Shown here: in pieces, positions 1 through 9,135 of the stretch
Numbering within the stretch: position 1 is the first letter of the stretch
How the letters are laid out: the number at the start of each line of letters is the position of its first letter
Assembly: GCA_963791495.1 (NCBI GenBank)
Contig: CAWBST010000013.1
Span: forward strand, 558,001-622,000
Direction: 5' to 3'
Length of the DNA stretch: 64,000 nucleotides
DNA from: JAMXLO01 sp963791495
GTDB taxonomy: Bacteria > Pseudomonadota > Alphaproteobacteria > Acetobacterales > Acetobacteraceae
Notes under the pieces: generated by a model
Database searches by the model: none
Seen by the model: the letters and a program-made list of their open reading frames with translations, nothing else
What the model was told of the DNA's origin: nothing
Made by a program: the position numbers and the translations under genes

Positions 1-606
1 CAGACCTTCCTGCCCATAGGTCTGTCCAGTGCGATTGCCTACGACCCCTACGAGCTCGACGTCGCTAAGGCGAAGTCGCTGCTGGCAGAGGCGGGCTATC
101 CGAATGGCTTCGAGCTGAGGCTCAGTACTTCAAACATCTCGCCGCAGATCGACATCGCACAGTCGGTGCAGCAGACCATGGGCCAGGCCGGCGTGAAGGT
201 GAACATCGTGTCTACCGACCAGAAGCAGTTGGTCTCTGAATTCCGCGCCCGCAAGTTTCAGGCGACGGTGATAAGTTGGACGCCCGATTATCTCGATCCG
301 CATACCAACGCCTCAACTTTCGCCTTCAACGACAATGACAGCGACGACGCACCGCATCCACTGGCCTGGCGCTGCCATTATTTCGATCCCGCCGTGAATG
401 CCAAGACGACAGCGGCGGTGAAGGAGATCGACCCTGCCAAGCGCAAGGCAATGTATGAGGAACTGCAGAAGATCCTGACCGACGAGGGGCCGTACATCCT
501 GATGTTCCAGCCGGCGAACACGATCGCCTCGCGCGCCAACGTCCAGGGCTACAAGCCGGGCATTGTCGAGGACCTCTACTTCTTTCGGACGATCACGAAG
601 TCCTGA
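1..606 (+). CDS. ABC transporter substrate-binding protein, family 5 (C-terminal part)
   Basis: The frame is open from the first base of the window, so this is the C-terminal ~201 residues of a larger protein (family members are usually 500-550 residues). The visible part has features of DppA/OppA-type periplasmic solute-binding proteins: a 'DVAKAKSLLAEAGYPNGFEL' segment, the region around 'QSVQQTMGQAGVKVNI', and a C-terminal 'YEELQKILTDEGPYI' helix followed by a short strand-rich tail. Such proteins bind peptides, opines or similar solutes in the periplasm and deliver them to an ABC permease. The permease genes are not visible downstream, so they probably lie upstream or elsewhere. A strong hairpin follows the stop. 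Confidence 0.85.
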   Translation, partial: QTFLPIGLSSAIAYDPYELDVAKAKSLLAEAGYPNGFELRLSTSNISPQIDIAQSVQQTMGQAGVKVNIVSTDQKQLVSEFRARKFQATVISWTPDYLDPHTNASTFAFNDNDSDDAPHPLAWRCHYFDPAVNAKTTAAVKEIDPAKRKAMYEELQKILTDEGPYILMFQPANTIASRANVQGYKPGIVEDLYFFRTITKS

Positions 607-930
607 GGCTGTGGGGCGAGCGCCACAACGGTGGCGGTAACGAATGGCGAATGGGTCTGGCGAGTCGCCCCGCCCATTCGTTGTGTCGCAAGCATGTTGT
701 TCTCGGTGGTGCCGACGGGCCAATGATGAGTACCTCGGGCCGATTGGCTGGACTTCCGCTTTGGTTCGACACGGGGATCTTGGAACGGGGCAGCGAATGG
801 CCGGTCCTGGCGCAAGGCTGATGACGTCAGAAGCGACTGCACACCTATCCTCGGCCCCCCATGGCGTAGCGCCGCGGCCGCATCGTAGGCTCTCGCCTCG
901 CGCCAACGACATCCCGGCCCCGGAGGCCAC
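607..930. other. Intergenic region, 324 bases
   Basis: I see no convincing gene here. Open frames on both strands have no family resemblance and no good ribosome binding site. The only clear structure is the hairpin at 648-680. The promoter of the aminotransferase/kinase pair must lie in the second half, but no clear -35/-10 pair is visible. Confidence 0.5.
648..680 (+). terminator. Hairpin after the solute-binding protein gene
   Basis: CGAATGGG at 648-655 pairs with CCCATTCG at 673-680. A second short stem (GGCGA with TCGCC) sits inside the loop. It begins 42 bases after the stop codon. There is no T-run after it, so it is either a weak intrinsic terminator or an RNA-stabilising 3' structure. 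Confidence 0.45.
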
Positions 931-2214
931 ATGACCGACACCACCACCCTGCTCGCCCGCCGCAACCGCGCGCTGGGCGCCGGAGCCCCGCTGTTCTACG
1001 AGCATCCGCTGCACATCGTCCGCGGCGAGGGCAGCTACGTGTATGACGCCGACGGCCGCCGCTATGTCGACATGTACAACAACGTCCCCTGTGTCGGTCA
1101 CGCGAACCCGCGCGTGGTCGAGGCGATGGCACGCCAGCAAGCGACACTGAACGTCCACAGCCGCTACCTGCACGAAACCGTTGTCGAGTTCTGCGAACGC
1201 CTCGCCGCGCTGCACGGTGCGCAGATCGAGAGCGTCATCCTGAGCTGCAGTGGCACCGAGGCGAACGAGGTCGCGCTGCGCATGGCGCGGTTCGCCACCA
1301 GCAAGCGCGGCATTCTCTGCACCGACGCGACCTATCACGGCAACAGCGAGCTGGTCAGCTCGCTCAACCGGCTCGGCCAATCGCCCTCCGCGAACCCCTC
1401 GGTTCGCGCCTTCCCCTTCCCGGAGATGTTCCGCCCGATTGCGCCGGGCCTGAGCGAGGACGCGCTGTGCGAGGCGTATCTGGCGAAGCTAGACACCGCG
1501 ATCGCCGAACTGCAGGCCTCAGGAGAGGGTGTCGCGGCGATGATCGTCTGCTCGATCCTGGCGAACGAGGGCCTGCCCGACATCCCCGCCGGGTTCATGC
1601 CCCGCGCCGCAGCGAGGGTGCGGGAGGCTGGCGGCTTGGTGATCGCCGACGAGGTGCAGGCCGGCTACGCCCGCACCGGCCATTGGTGGGGCTACGAGGT
1701 GACCGGCTTCACCCCCGACATCGTCGTCACCGGCAAGCCGATGGGCAACGGATTGCCGCTCGCCGCCACCGCCGCGAGCCGCGCGCTGGTCGAGACCTTC
1801 CGTGCCAGGACACGCTACTTCAACACCTTCGCCTCGTCCCCCCTGCAGGCGGCGGTCGGCATGGCGGTGCTGGACGAGATCGAGCAACGCGACCTCCGCG
1901 GCAACGTCGCCACCGTCGGCACCGTGCTGAAGGCTGCGCTGACGCAGCGCAAGGGCGCCAGCGACGCGATCGGCGACGTGCGCGGCCACGGCCTGTTCAT
2001 CGGCGTCGAGCTGGTCAGGCCTGCGGACCAGGCGCCGGATACGGACCTCGCCAAGCGGGTGATCAACCGGCTGAAGGACAAGGGCTTCCTGACCAGCAAT
2101 GCCGGCGCCTTCGCCAACGTCGTGAAGATCCGCCCGCCGCTGCCGTTCTCGCAAGTTGATGCGGCCGCATTCCTGGTCGCCTGGGATGAAACGATCGCCG
2201 AACTCGCGGCATGA
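931..2214 (+). CDS. Class III aminotransferase-fold PLP enzyme (aminotransferase or phospho-lyase)
   Basis: This 427-residue protein has the full class III aminotransferase pattern: SGTEA near residue 108 (phosphate binding), the Asp of 'ADEVQAGYARTG' at about 240, and the PLP lysine at about 269 in 'VVTGKPMGNG'. Length is normal for the family. Its stop overlaps the start of the next gene (ATGA at 2211-2214), so the two are translationally coupled. The partner is an APH-fold kinase. In known systems (hydroxylysine kinase with phosphohydroxylysine phospho-lyase, and the ethanolamine-phosphate relatives) such a pair first phosphorylates an amino alcohol and then eliminates phosphate and ammonia. 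I infer this role from the pairing; a plain transaminase is the alternative. Confidence 0.88.
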   Translation: MTDTTTLLARRNRALGAGAPLFYEHPLHIVRGEGSYVYDADGRRYVDMYNNVPCVGHANPRVVEAMARQQATLNVHSRYLHETVVEFCERLAALHGAQIESVILSCSGTEANEVALRMARFATSKRGILCTDATYHGNSELVSSLNRLGQSPSANPSVRAFPFPEMFRPIAPGLSEDALCEAYLAKLDTAIAELQASGEGVAAMIVCSILANEGLPDIPAGFMPRAAARVREAGGLVIADEVQAGYARTGHWWGYEVTGFTPDIVVTGKPMGNGLPLAATAASRALVETFRARTRYFNTFASSPLQAAVGMAVLDEIEQRDLRGNVATVGTVLKAALTQRKGASDAIGDVRGHGLFIGVELVRPADQAPDTDLAKRVINRLKDKGFLTSNAGAFANVVKIRPPLPFSQVDAAAFLVAWDETIAELAA

Positions 2215-3209
2215 CCGCAGAGGCAGAGCAGGCCTACGCACCGGCCGCCCGCCAGGCGCTTACAGCGTTTGGCGTCGAGCCGACCGAACTGCGCTTCGTG
2301 CATCTGAGCGAGAACGTCACCTTCCGCGCGACCGATGCGCGCGATGGGTCACCGCTGGTGCTGCGGCTGCACCGCCCCTGGTACCACGACATCGCCGCCC
2401 TGCGATCAGAGCACCTGTGGACCCGCGCCCTGGTGCAGGCTGGTATTGCAGCACCCGAGCCACTACTGACGCAGGCTGGCGACAATTTCGCCCAGGTCGA
2501 TATCGCCGCGACCGGGGAACGGCGCTGGGCTGGCCTGGCGCGCTGGGTGGAAGGCGAACTGCTCGCCGATGTGGTTGCGCGTGAAACCGACAGCGCAGCG
2601 AACGCACACCACTTTGCGCACATTGGCGCCATCATGGCGGCGATGCATGACCAGGCGACAAGCTGGACACCGCCCGCCGGATTCCAGCGGCACGCGCTCG
2701 ATGCCAATGGGCTGATGGGGCCGGAACCGTTCTGGGGTCCGTTCTGGGACCATCCCATATTCTCCCCCACTGAACGCGACATGCTTCTCGGCGCGCGGGA
2801 CCGGCTACACGCGGCACTGACCCGCTATGGCAAGCCTGCACGCACGTTCAGCCTGATCCATGCCGACCTGCATCCACGCAACGTGCTGATCGACGGGGCG
2901 CATGCCGCGGTTATCGACTTCGACGATTCCGGGTTTGGCTGGCACCAGTACGACCTCGCGGTGGCGCTGATCGCCTATCAGGACCATCCCGACTTCGTCA
3001 TGTTCCGCGACGCCTGCATCGCGGGCTATCGGTCAGTGCGCACAATCTCGGACGCGGACCTTACGCTGCTACCTATGTTCCTGCTAATCCGCGACATGGC
3101 GCAGATGGGCTGGTTCCATCAGCGTCCGGAACTGCCGCGGGCGGCGGTGCTGCCCCTCATCAAGGCGCGCATCTGCTCCGAGGCGGCGGACTTCGTGCCG
3201 CTAATCTGA
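2211..3209 (+). CDS. APH-family phosphotransferase (small-molecule kinase)
   Basis: This 332-residue protein has an aminoglycoside phosphotransferase/homoserine kinase type II fold. The catalytic loop 'HADLHPRNVLIDG' is at about 217-229 and the metal-binding 'VIDFDDSGFG' at about 234-243. The N-terminal lobe holds 'SENVTFRATD' and 'PLVLRLHRPWYH'. The start overlaps the stop of the PLP enzyme by four bases. The pairing suggests that it phosphorylates a hydroxylated amine or amino acid for the upstream enzyme. There is no sign that it is an antibiotic-resistance enzyme: it sits in a metabolic operon next to a solute-binding protein gene. Confidence 0.85.
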   Translation: MTAEAEQAYAPAARQALTAFGVEPTELRFVHLSENVTFRATDARDGSPLVLRLHRPWYHDIAALRSEHLWTRALVQAGIAAPEPLLTQAGDNFAQVDIAATGERRWAGLARWVEGELLADVVARETDSAANAHHFAHIGAIMAAMHDQATSWTPPAGFQRHALDANGLMGPEPFWGPFWDHPIFSPTERDMLLGARDRLHAALTRYGKPARTFSLIHADLHPRNVLIDGAHAAVIDFDDSGFGWHQYDLAVALIAYQDHPDFVMFRDACIAGYRSVRTISDADLTLLPMFLLIRDMAQMGWFHQRPELPRAAVLPLIKARICSEAADFVPLI

Positions 3210-3401
3210 GACGCGGCGGATTGCGTTCGAACAAGGAACTCTTCTTTGCGAAATGCGGAAGCGGGTGCAGGGCAGGTTCCGCCAGAGCGGCAGGCTTGGC
3301 GGGCTACCCATCATGGCGCAAAAGGTCTGCTTTGTAGCAGCGCTCGATTAATCGGCTGACGGGGGGAATGGGCGCAGCCCAGCCAAACCGATCGTGGCAC
3401 G

Positions 3402-3431
3402 AAGTTCCTCGACGCTGACGCCGAGGAACTT
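3402..3431. repeat. Perfect 10-bp inverted repeat just beyond the integrase gene
   Basis: AAGTTCCTCG at 3402-3411 and CGAGGAACTT at 3422-3431 are perfect inverted repeats with a 10-base spacer. They lie 8 bases beyond the 3' end of the recombinase gene on its coding strand. This could be a terminator stem without a T-run or a recombinase-related site. The position suits either. Confidence 0.5.
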
Positions 3432-3439
3432 ATGAGATG

Positions 3440-4072
3440 TTATACCTCCGTGCTTTCAGCGAGTGCGAGCGCATCCTCGACGTCCACGCCAAGGTACCGA
3501 ACGGTGCTCTCGATTTTCGTGTGGCCGTGCAGGATCTGCACGGCGCGCAGGTTGCCCGTCTGCTTGTAGATGATCGAGGCCTTGGTTCGTCGCAGCGAAT
3601 GCGTCCCGTAGTCCTCAGGCCGCAATCCGATTCCGGTCACCCACTCATCAACGAGCCGAGCATATTGCCGGGTGCTGATATGATCGATGTGATCGATCCG
3701 GCTCGGAAAAGCGAACTCGTCAATCGTTCCGCCTCGGCGTTCAAGCCAGGCCAGAATGCTGCCGCGGGCAGGTTCGAGGAGCTCAAATTGAACCGGCCGA
3801 CCTGTCTTCTGCTGGATGACAATCGCGCGTGAGCGAATTCGGGCGCCGCTGACTAGGTCACCAATCTTTACCTTGACGACGTCACATCCTCGCAACTTGC
3901 TGTCGATTGCGAGATCGAACATCGCTCGGTCGCGTAGCCGGCGTTCGCGGTCGAGCCAGAACCGAATGGCCCATACCTGCTGTGGCTTCAGCGCACGTTT
4001 GGCGCCGACCTTTCGGCCCACGTTCCACGGGCGCCGCTCTTTGGTCGCCGGATCATGCTCTGAGTGTCCCAT
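3440..4072 (-). CDS. Tyrosine recombinase / phage-type integrase
   Basis: The predicted protein is 210 residues. I chose the ATG at 4072 because a strong GGAGGAGGAG ribosome binding site precedes it. A longer open frame upstream, to 4264, reads like non-coding sequence. Catalytic residues of the tyrosine recombinase fold are present: Arg at about 61 in 'SKLRGCDVV', 'HSLRR' at 158-162, 'HGH' at 182-184, and the nucleophile Tyr at about 193 in 'VRYLGV'. It is short: it lacks a full N-terminal core-binding domain, as do many small stand-alone recombinases of this type. No other phage or integron genes flank it. Its target site is unknown; the inverted repeat at 3402-3431 is a candidate. Confidence 0.87.
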   Translation of the reverse strand: MGHSEHDPATKERRPWNVGRKVGAKRALKPQQVWAIRFWLDRERRLRDRAMFDLAIDSKLRGCDVVKVKIGDLVSGARIRSRAIVIQQKTGRPVQFELLEPARGSILAWLERRGGTIDEFAFPSRIDHIDHISTRQYARLVDEWVTGIGLRPEDYGTHSLRRTKASIIYKQTGNLRAVQILHGHTKIESTVRYLGVDVEDALALAESTEV

Positions 4073-4301
4073 TGCCTTCTCCTCCTCCGGCCACCATTGG
4101 CCAGGAGGAGAACAAGGCGCGTGACGCTCAGCCTTGGGAGGCCAGGCCGAAATCGGAACAGCCGGAGCGTGCAACGGCAACAAACCAGACGTTCGTTCAT
4201 AGGGGTTGGCAACGCGGCCTTTGACCCAAGTTGACCGCGCAGCAGTGAATATTGCCGGCCCCATTGCAGACGCTCATGGTCGGGCTGCAAATACTCGGAT
4301 G

Positions 4302-4910
4302 ATGAACAGGATGACCAAAACCCTCTTTCTGCCCGGTGCCGGCGCAAGTGCCTCATTCTGGAAGCCGATTGCCGATCTTGCTGGATTGTATGGCGCATTC
4401 TTTGCTTGGCCGGGCCTTGGGAACGAGCCGGCAACACCAGATGTGAACGGGATCGACGATCTGGTGGCGATGGTGCTGGACCACATGGATGAACCGGTGA
4501 ACATTGTCGCGCAGTCCATGGGCGGGCTTGTCGCAGTCAAGGCCGCGTTGGTGGCGCCCGAAAAGCTAAGCCGCCTCGTATTGGCAGTCACGTCCGCCGG
4601 CGTTCCTGTCGCTGATCTTGGCGGCTCGAACTGGCAATCGGATTACTACCGTGCCTATCCGCACGCAGCACAGTGGATTGGAGAAGCCAGCGAGGACCTG
4701 TCGGACCAGATAATGTCGATCGAGGCACCTACGCTCCTGTTATGGGGTGACAGCGATCCCATCAGCCCCGTGGCTGTCGGAGAACGACTATTGTCCCTTC
4801 TTCCGAACGCCAACCTTCATGTCGTTCGCGGCGGAGATCACGATCTCGCCCAAACCCATACTCCGGCTGTCGCCAATCTCATCAAGCGCCATTTCGCGAC
4901 CGCTTCTTGA
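4302..4910 (+). CDS. Alpha/beta hydrolase
   Basis: A protein of about 202 residues if read from the ATG at 4302; ATGs at 4299 and 4311 are nearly equivalent and no start has a strong ribosome binding site. It begins with 'TLFLPGAGASASFWKPI', the oxyanion-hole strand, followed by the nucleophile elbow 'AQSMGGLVA' with serine in the G-x-S-x-G-like position. 'LLLWGDSDPISP' carries the acid residue and 'GGDHDLAQTH' the catalytic histidine. It is shorter than typical 260-300 residue members because the cap region is small. Substrate unknown. It is transcribed away from the recombinase gene and stands alone. Confidence 0.8.
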   Translation: MNRMTKTLFLPGAGASASFWKPIADLAGLYGAFFAWPGLGNEPATPDVNGIDDLVAMVLDHMDEPVNIVAQSMGGLVAVKAALVAPEKLSRLVLAVTSAGVPVADLGGSNWQSDYYRAYPHAAQWIGEASEDLSDQIMSIEAPTLLLWGDSDPISPVAVGERLLSLLPNANLHVVRGGDHDLAQTHTPAVANLIKRHFATAS

Positions 4911-5163
4911 AGCCGGCAATCCAAAGCGGATTGACCGCTCTCGACCACCCGCAGCAGACATCTGAGCAGCTGCCACCACACTTGAGCGAACGTCTGCATT
5001 CGAGTTACGGCGAAACGCCCTGGAACGACCGCAATGGGCGCAAGACGGACATGCGACCTCCCGCTGAATGTGACTGAGTCCGGAGGAGCCAAACGTCGCC
5101 CCTGTCATTTCCCGCCTCGAGCGTCCCACCTATGATGCCAACCAACAATCGCGGGAGCGGACC

Positions 5164-5967
5164 ATGGATATGGGACTGAAGAACCGTCGGGCGCTCGTGA
5201 TGGGCGGGACCAAAGGACTCGGCCGCTCGATCGCCGACGCCCTGGCAGAGGAAGGCGCTGCTTTGACGATCAGCGGACGCGACCAGGGGCGGCTGGATGA
5301 AGCGGCGACGGCGCTGCGGGCTAAAGGCGCGGCATCGGCGATAGGCGTCGTCGCGGATGTGGCTTCGGGCGAGGCCATGGACCGGCTGGCGGAGGCCTCG
5401 GTCGCGGCGATGGGCGGGGTGGACATTCTGGTACTGAACCATGGCGGTCCGCCGCAATGCACCGCCTCAGACATGACGGAAGCCCAATTGGTGGAGTGGT
5501 TCCAGCACATCGTTGTCTCGCCAATCCGAATCGCCAACAAGTTGCTGCCGGCGATGCGCGCACGCGGCTGGGGCCGGATCATCGTGGTCGGCAGCACCGG
5601 CATGCAACAGCCGATACCGACCCTGGCACTGAGCAACACGTTGCGTGCCTCGATCTGGGCCTGGCTCAAGACGATGTCGGGTGAGGTGGCGAAGGATGGC
5701 GTCACGATGAACGTTCTGGCGCCAGGGACGATCCTGACCGACCGGACCAGGGAAGCGGCGGCAGCGGCGGCGCGGCAAAGGAATATTGGTTTCGAGGAGG
5801 CTCTGGCCGAGCGGGTCACCGAGGCCGCGACGCAGATTCCTGCGGGACGGGTGGGAATGCCCGACGAATACGGACCGATGGGTGCGTTCCTGGCCAGCGA
5901 TAAGGCCGGATACATCACCGGAAGCATGATCCGGGTCGATGGCGGACGCATCAGGGGGATGGTTTAG
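5164..5967 (+). CDS. SDR family oxidoreductase
   Basis: A 267-residue protein with a GGGAG ribosome binding site. The N-terminal nucleotide-binding motif is 'VMGGTKGLGRSIAD' and the 'NHGGPP' loop corresponds to the NNAG motif. The usual catalytic YxxxK is replaced: the stretch after the 'VGSTG' strand reads 'LALSNTLRASIW', as in a subgroup of SDRs that resemble 3-oxoacyl-ACP reductases but lack the Tyr/Lys pair. It may therefore be a non-classical reductase or a binding protein. The C-terminus 'GSMIRVDGGRIRGM' is typical. The aldo-keto reductase gene starts 34 bases downstream, so co-transcription is likely. Confidence 0.88.
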   Translation: MDMGLKNRRALVMGGTKGLGRSIADALAEEGAALTISGRDQGRLDEAATALRAKGAASAIGVVADVASGEAMDRLAEASVAAMGGVDILVLNHGGPPQCTASDMTEAQLVEWFQHIVVSPIRIANKLLPAMRARGWGRIIVVGSTGMQQPIPTLALSNTLRASIWAWLKTMSGEVAKDGVTMNVLAPGTILTDRTREAAAAAARQRNIGFEEALAERVTEAATQIPAGRVGMPDEYGPMGAFLASDKAGYITGSMIRVDGGRIRGMV

Positions 5968-6001
5968 AATGATCGTCGTGGCGCAATAGACGGACGCAGC
6001 A

Positions 6002-6985
6002 ATGCAATACACCAAACTGGGCCGCACCGGCCTCGATGTCTCTCGGCTCTGTCTTGGTTGCATGAGCTACGGTGGCGGCAATAGCGGCTTCCACCAATGG
6101 GCACTCGGCGAGGAAGAGAGCCGCCCGTTCATCAAAAAGGCGCTTGAAGCCGGCATCAACTTCTTCGATACCGCCAATCGATACTCGGTCGGCAAGAGCG
6201 AGGAGGTTCTCGGCCGCGCGCTCAACGATTTCGCGCGACGCGAGGAAGTGGTCATCGCCACCAAGGTCTTCAACCGAATGCGCCCCGGCCCGAATGGCGC
6301 CGGTTTGTCCCGCAAAAACATCCTGTTCGAGATCGATGAAAGCCTGCGCCGGCTCGGCACCGATTATGTCGACCTCTACCAGATCCATCGCTTCGATCAT
6401 GAAACTCCGATCGAAGAGACGATGGAGGCGTTGCACGATGTCGTTAAGGCCGGCAAGGCCCGTTATATCGGCGCCTCATCGATGCACGCCTGGGAGTTTG
6501 GCAAGGCCTTGGCGGTCGCCGAGCGCAACGGCTGGACCCGCTTCGTCAGCATGCAGAACCTCGTCAACCTGATGTATCGTGAGGAGGAGCGTGAGATGCT
6601 GCCGCTCTGCGCCGATCAAGGTATCGGCGTTATCCCCTGGAGCCCACAAGCGCGCGGCAGACTGACCCGCGACTGGGACTACAAAAGCATCCGCACGGAG
6701 ACCGACGAAGCCTTCGGCCGCATGTTCAAGAGCACGACCGAAGAAGCCGATCGACGGGTCGTCTATCGCGTCGCCGAGGTGGCGAAGGTGCGAGGCGTGT
6801 CGCGGGCGCAGATCGCGCTGGCCTGGTTGCTGCACAAGCCGGTCATCACGGCCCCTATCGTCGGCGCAACCAAGTTGGAGCATCTCGACGATGCGCTTGG
6901 TTCGCTCGAGGTGAAATTGTCGGCCGAGGAGATCGCCGCGCTGGAGGAACCTTATGCGCCGCACGCTGTAACCGGGTTTGCCTGA
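6002..6985 (+). CDS. Aldo/keto reductase
   Basis: A 327-residue NADPH-dependent aldo/keto reductase of the YghZ/Tas-like group. It opens with 'YTKLGRTGLDVSRLCLG'. The tetrad is visible: Asp and Tyr in 'FFDTANRYSVG', Lys in 'VIATKVF' and His in 'YQIHRFD'. The C-terminal cofactor region 'PIVGATKLEHLDDAL' is intact. It reduces aldehydes or ketones in the cytoplasm; the substrate cannot be told. It lies 34 bases downstream of the SDR gene in the same direction. Confidence 0.92.
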   Translation: MQYTKLGRTGLDVSRLCLGCMSYGGGNSGFHQWALGEEESRPFIKKALEAGINFFDTANRYSVGKSEEVLGRALNDFARREEVVIATKVFNRMRPGPNGAGLSRKNILFEIDESLRRLGTDYVDLYQIHRFDHETPIEETMEALHDVVKAGKARYIGASSMHAWEFGKALAVAERNGWTRFVSMQNLVNLMYREEEREMLPLCADQGIGVIPWSPQARGRLTRDWDYKSIRTETDEAFGRMFKSTTEEADRRVVYRVAEVAKVRGVSRAQIALAWLLHKPVITAPIVGATKLEHLDDALGSLEVKLSAEEIAALEEPYAPHAVTGFA

Positions 6986-7370
6986 TGCAACTGCTTCGGG
7001 AACAAGCATCTCGCTGGGCGTGGTGAGGAGACGCTACGGTGTGCGCGGCATGGCAACGGCTTTTGCCTGCTAGCGCACAGTTCCGATCAGAATAGGCTGT
7101 CCCGTGAAGCATGATTTTCGCACGGTCCTTCGATGCCAGTCCGACCGCAGCTTGCCTGATGCAAGAGTCGTGCGCAGATCGGTCGGCAGACGGCTCGTTG
7201 AATGTCGGGGTTCCGCGGTCGCGGCTCTCAACCGGACGGGTCAGTTATCCACCCGAAACTCCTTAGGACGGCACAGCGGCTGGCTGGTTTCAACCTGCAT
7301 GATAACGTCCGTAATCATACAGAAAGCGCCTAGCGACGGGGGTTTCCAACCCAACGCAAGGTTTCGCCGC
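6986..7370. other. Intergenic region between convergent genes
   Basis: This 385-base gap lies between the 3' ends of the aldo/keto reductase and GMC oxidoreductase genes. I found no gene with recognisable similarity and no clear terminator. An open frame at 7104 on the plus strand looks like chance coding. Confidence 0.45.
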
Positions 7371-9134
7371 TCAAACCAAAGTCCCAGGACTCCTCATATA
7401 GTTATCCTTGATCGCATCGGCCGCCCAACACGCCAGCATTCCGATCGTCTCAGTAGGCCCGTTCGCGGGGTTCTGCGGGAAAGCGCTGCCGCCCACTACG
7501 AACAGGTTCGAAACGTCCCATGACTGCAGGTATTTGTTGACGACGCTGGTCGACGGATCGCTGCCCATCACGGCGCCGCCGACGTTGTGCGTGCTCTGAT
7601 ACCCCACGAGACCGAAATGCGTGCCCTTGCCCTTGCCGCCAAGGCGCGAACCATTGAGCGCGCGGCCGATCTCCATGCAGCGCTCGTCCACCCACTTCAT
7701 CATCCGTAGCTCGTTGTCGTTCCAGTCGAACGTCATACGCAGCAGCGGCAGGCCGTACGCGTCTTTGTAGGTCGGGTCGAGATCAAGATAGTTGTGCCGG
7801 TAGCTCAGACAGGTGCCGTGACTGGTGATCGCCATGTTGCGGCGGTAGTTGTACGCCACGGCTTTCTTCCATTCGCCGCCCCAGCGCGGCGTGCCCGGCG
7901 GCACCACCTTGCCCTTGATCGGCGCCGCGCCGCGCGCCGAGGTGTTGACATAGGCGCCGCCGATGAAGCCGAGCGGGCCGCGGTCGATCACGTCGCCGTT
8001 GAGTTCGTCGATCGACGTGTTGAGCTGGCCGCCGCCGATGAACGGATTGAACTCGCGATCATCGAAGAACACGTGCACCGAACTGCCTTGCTGATAGGCG
8101 TAGTTGCGGCCGACCACGCCTTTGCCGGTGCGCGGATCGTACGGCGTGCCGATGCCCGATAACAGCAGCAGCCGCGTGTTGCTGAAGCAATACGCACCCA
8201 GCACCACGATGCTCGCCGGTTGCTCCACTTCGTTGCCGCGCGCGTCGATGTAGGTGACGCCGGTGGCCTGTTTGCCGGTGGAATCCGTGTTGACGCGCAG
8301 CACATTGCACAGCGGGCGCAACTCGAAGGTCGGCTGCCGGGCGAGCGCGGGGTGCACCGAGGTGAGCGGATTGGCCTTGGCACCTTGCGCGCAGACATGG
8401 CTGGAGCAAAAGCCACCGCGCGCGCATTCGAGCATCTGGACGCGATACAGGTTGCGGTAGTCCTGCGTCATCGCCGCGGTTGGGCCCTGGAACGGCACAT
8501 AGCCCAGCGAGCTCACCGCGTCGGCGAACAGCCTGCCTTCATACGAGGGCCGGGTCGGCGGGTTTGGATACTCGCGCGAGCGCGGCCCTTCGTGCGGATT
8601 GCCGCCTGGCTGGATCTCGCCGTTCAGGTTGCCGGCCTTACCGCCGACGCCAAAGATATGCTCGAACTGGTCGTAGTACGGTTCGACCTCGTCCCAGGTG
8701 ACGCCCCAGTCCTGCAGATGGCAGTCCTCGGGAATGAACGATGCGCCATAGCGTTCCTTGATGCGCGAGTGCATTTCGAAATCATGCGGCAGAAAGCGGC
8801 GCGCATTGCCGCCCCAGTGTGCCGCCGTGCCACCGACCATCTCGCCTGGCTTGAACGCGCCCATTTCGCGCATCGGCAGCGCCGTCTGCGCGTCGTTGTT
8901 GCGAAAGGTGATGGTGTCGCGCGCCAGGTTCTGAAAGATGTCGCTATGGCGATCGAACTTCAGTTCGTCGTACACATTGGGCTTGTAAAAATCGGTGTTC
9001 ACATCGAAAGACTTGCCGCGCTCCAGGCACACGACGCTCAACCCGGCGCTGGCCAATTCCATCGACATGATCGAGCCCACGACACCGCTGCCCACGACAA
9101 CAACATCGACGGATTTCAGTTTCGTATTCGACAT
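7371..9134 (-). CDS. GMC family oxidoreductase (membrane-type sugar/alcohol dehydrogenase large subunit)
   Basis: A 587-residue flavoprotein. The N-terminal FAD-binding motif is 'VVVVGSGVVGSIMSMELA' at about 10-27. Further markers are 'GGTAAHWGGNARRF', a Cys-containing segment around 'ARGGFCSSHVC', and the C-terminal 'THNVGGAVMG' with the active-site His/Asn and 'NPANGPTETIG'. Such enzymes oxidise sugars or sugar acids at the periplasmic face and pass electrons to the respiratory chain. The ATG at 9134 follows the stop of the small-subunit gene by one base, so the two are co-translated. No cytochrome c subunit gene, the usual third partner, is adjacent. Confidence 0.92.
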   Translation of the reverse strand: MSNTKLKSVDVVVVGSGVVGSIMSMELASAGLSVVCLERGKSFDVNTDFYKPNVYDELKFDRHSDIFQNLARDTITFRNNDAQTALPMREMGAFKPGEMVGGTAAHWGGNARRFLPHDFEMHSRIKERYGASFIPEDCHLQDWGVTWDEVEPYYDQFEHIFGVGGKAGNLNGEIQPGGNPHEGPRSREYPNPPTRPSYEGRLFADAVSSLGYVPFQGPTAAMTQDYRNLYRVQMLECARGGFCSSHVCAQGAKANPLTSVHPALARQPTFELRPLCNVLRVNTDSTGKQATGVTYIDARGNEVEQPASIVVLGAYCFSNTRLLLLSGIGTPYDPRTGKGVVGRNYAYQQGSSVHVFFDDREFNPFIGGGQLNTSIDELNGDVIDRGPLGFIGGAYVNTSARGAAPIKGKVVPPGTPRWGGEWKKAVAYNYRRNMAITSHGTCLSYRHNYLDLDPTYKDAYGLPLLRMTFDWNDNELRMMKWVDERCMEIGRALNGSRLGGKGKGTHFGLVGYQSTHNVGGAVMGSDPSTSVVNKYLQSWDVSNLFVVGGSAFPQNPANGPTETIGMLACWAADAIKDNYMRSPGTLV

Positions 9135-9135
9135 C

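Noticed and set aside
4206..4301. Upstream extension of the alpha/beta hydrolase
   Set aside because: The extra 32 codons run across the gap between divergent genes, have no ribosome binding site and do not resemble the family's N-terminus.
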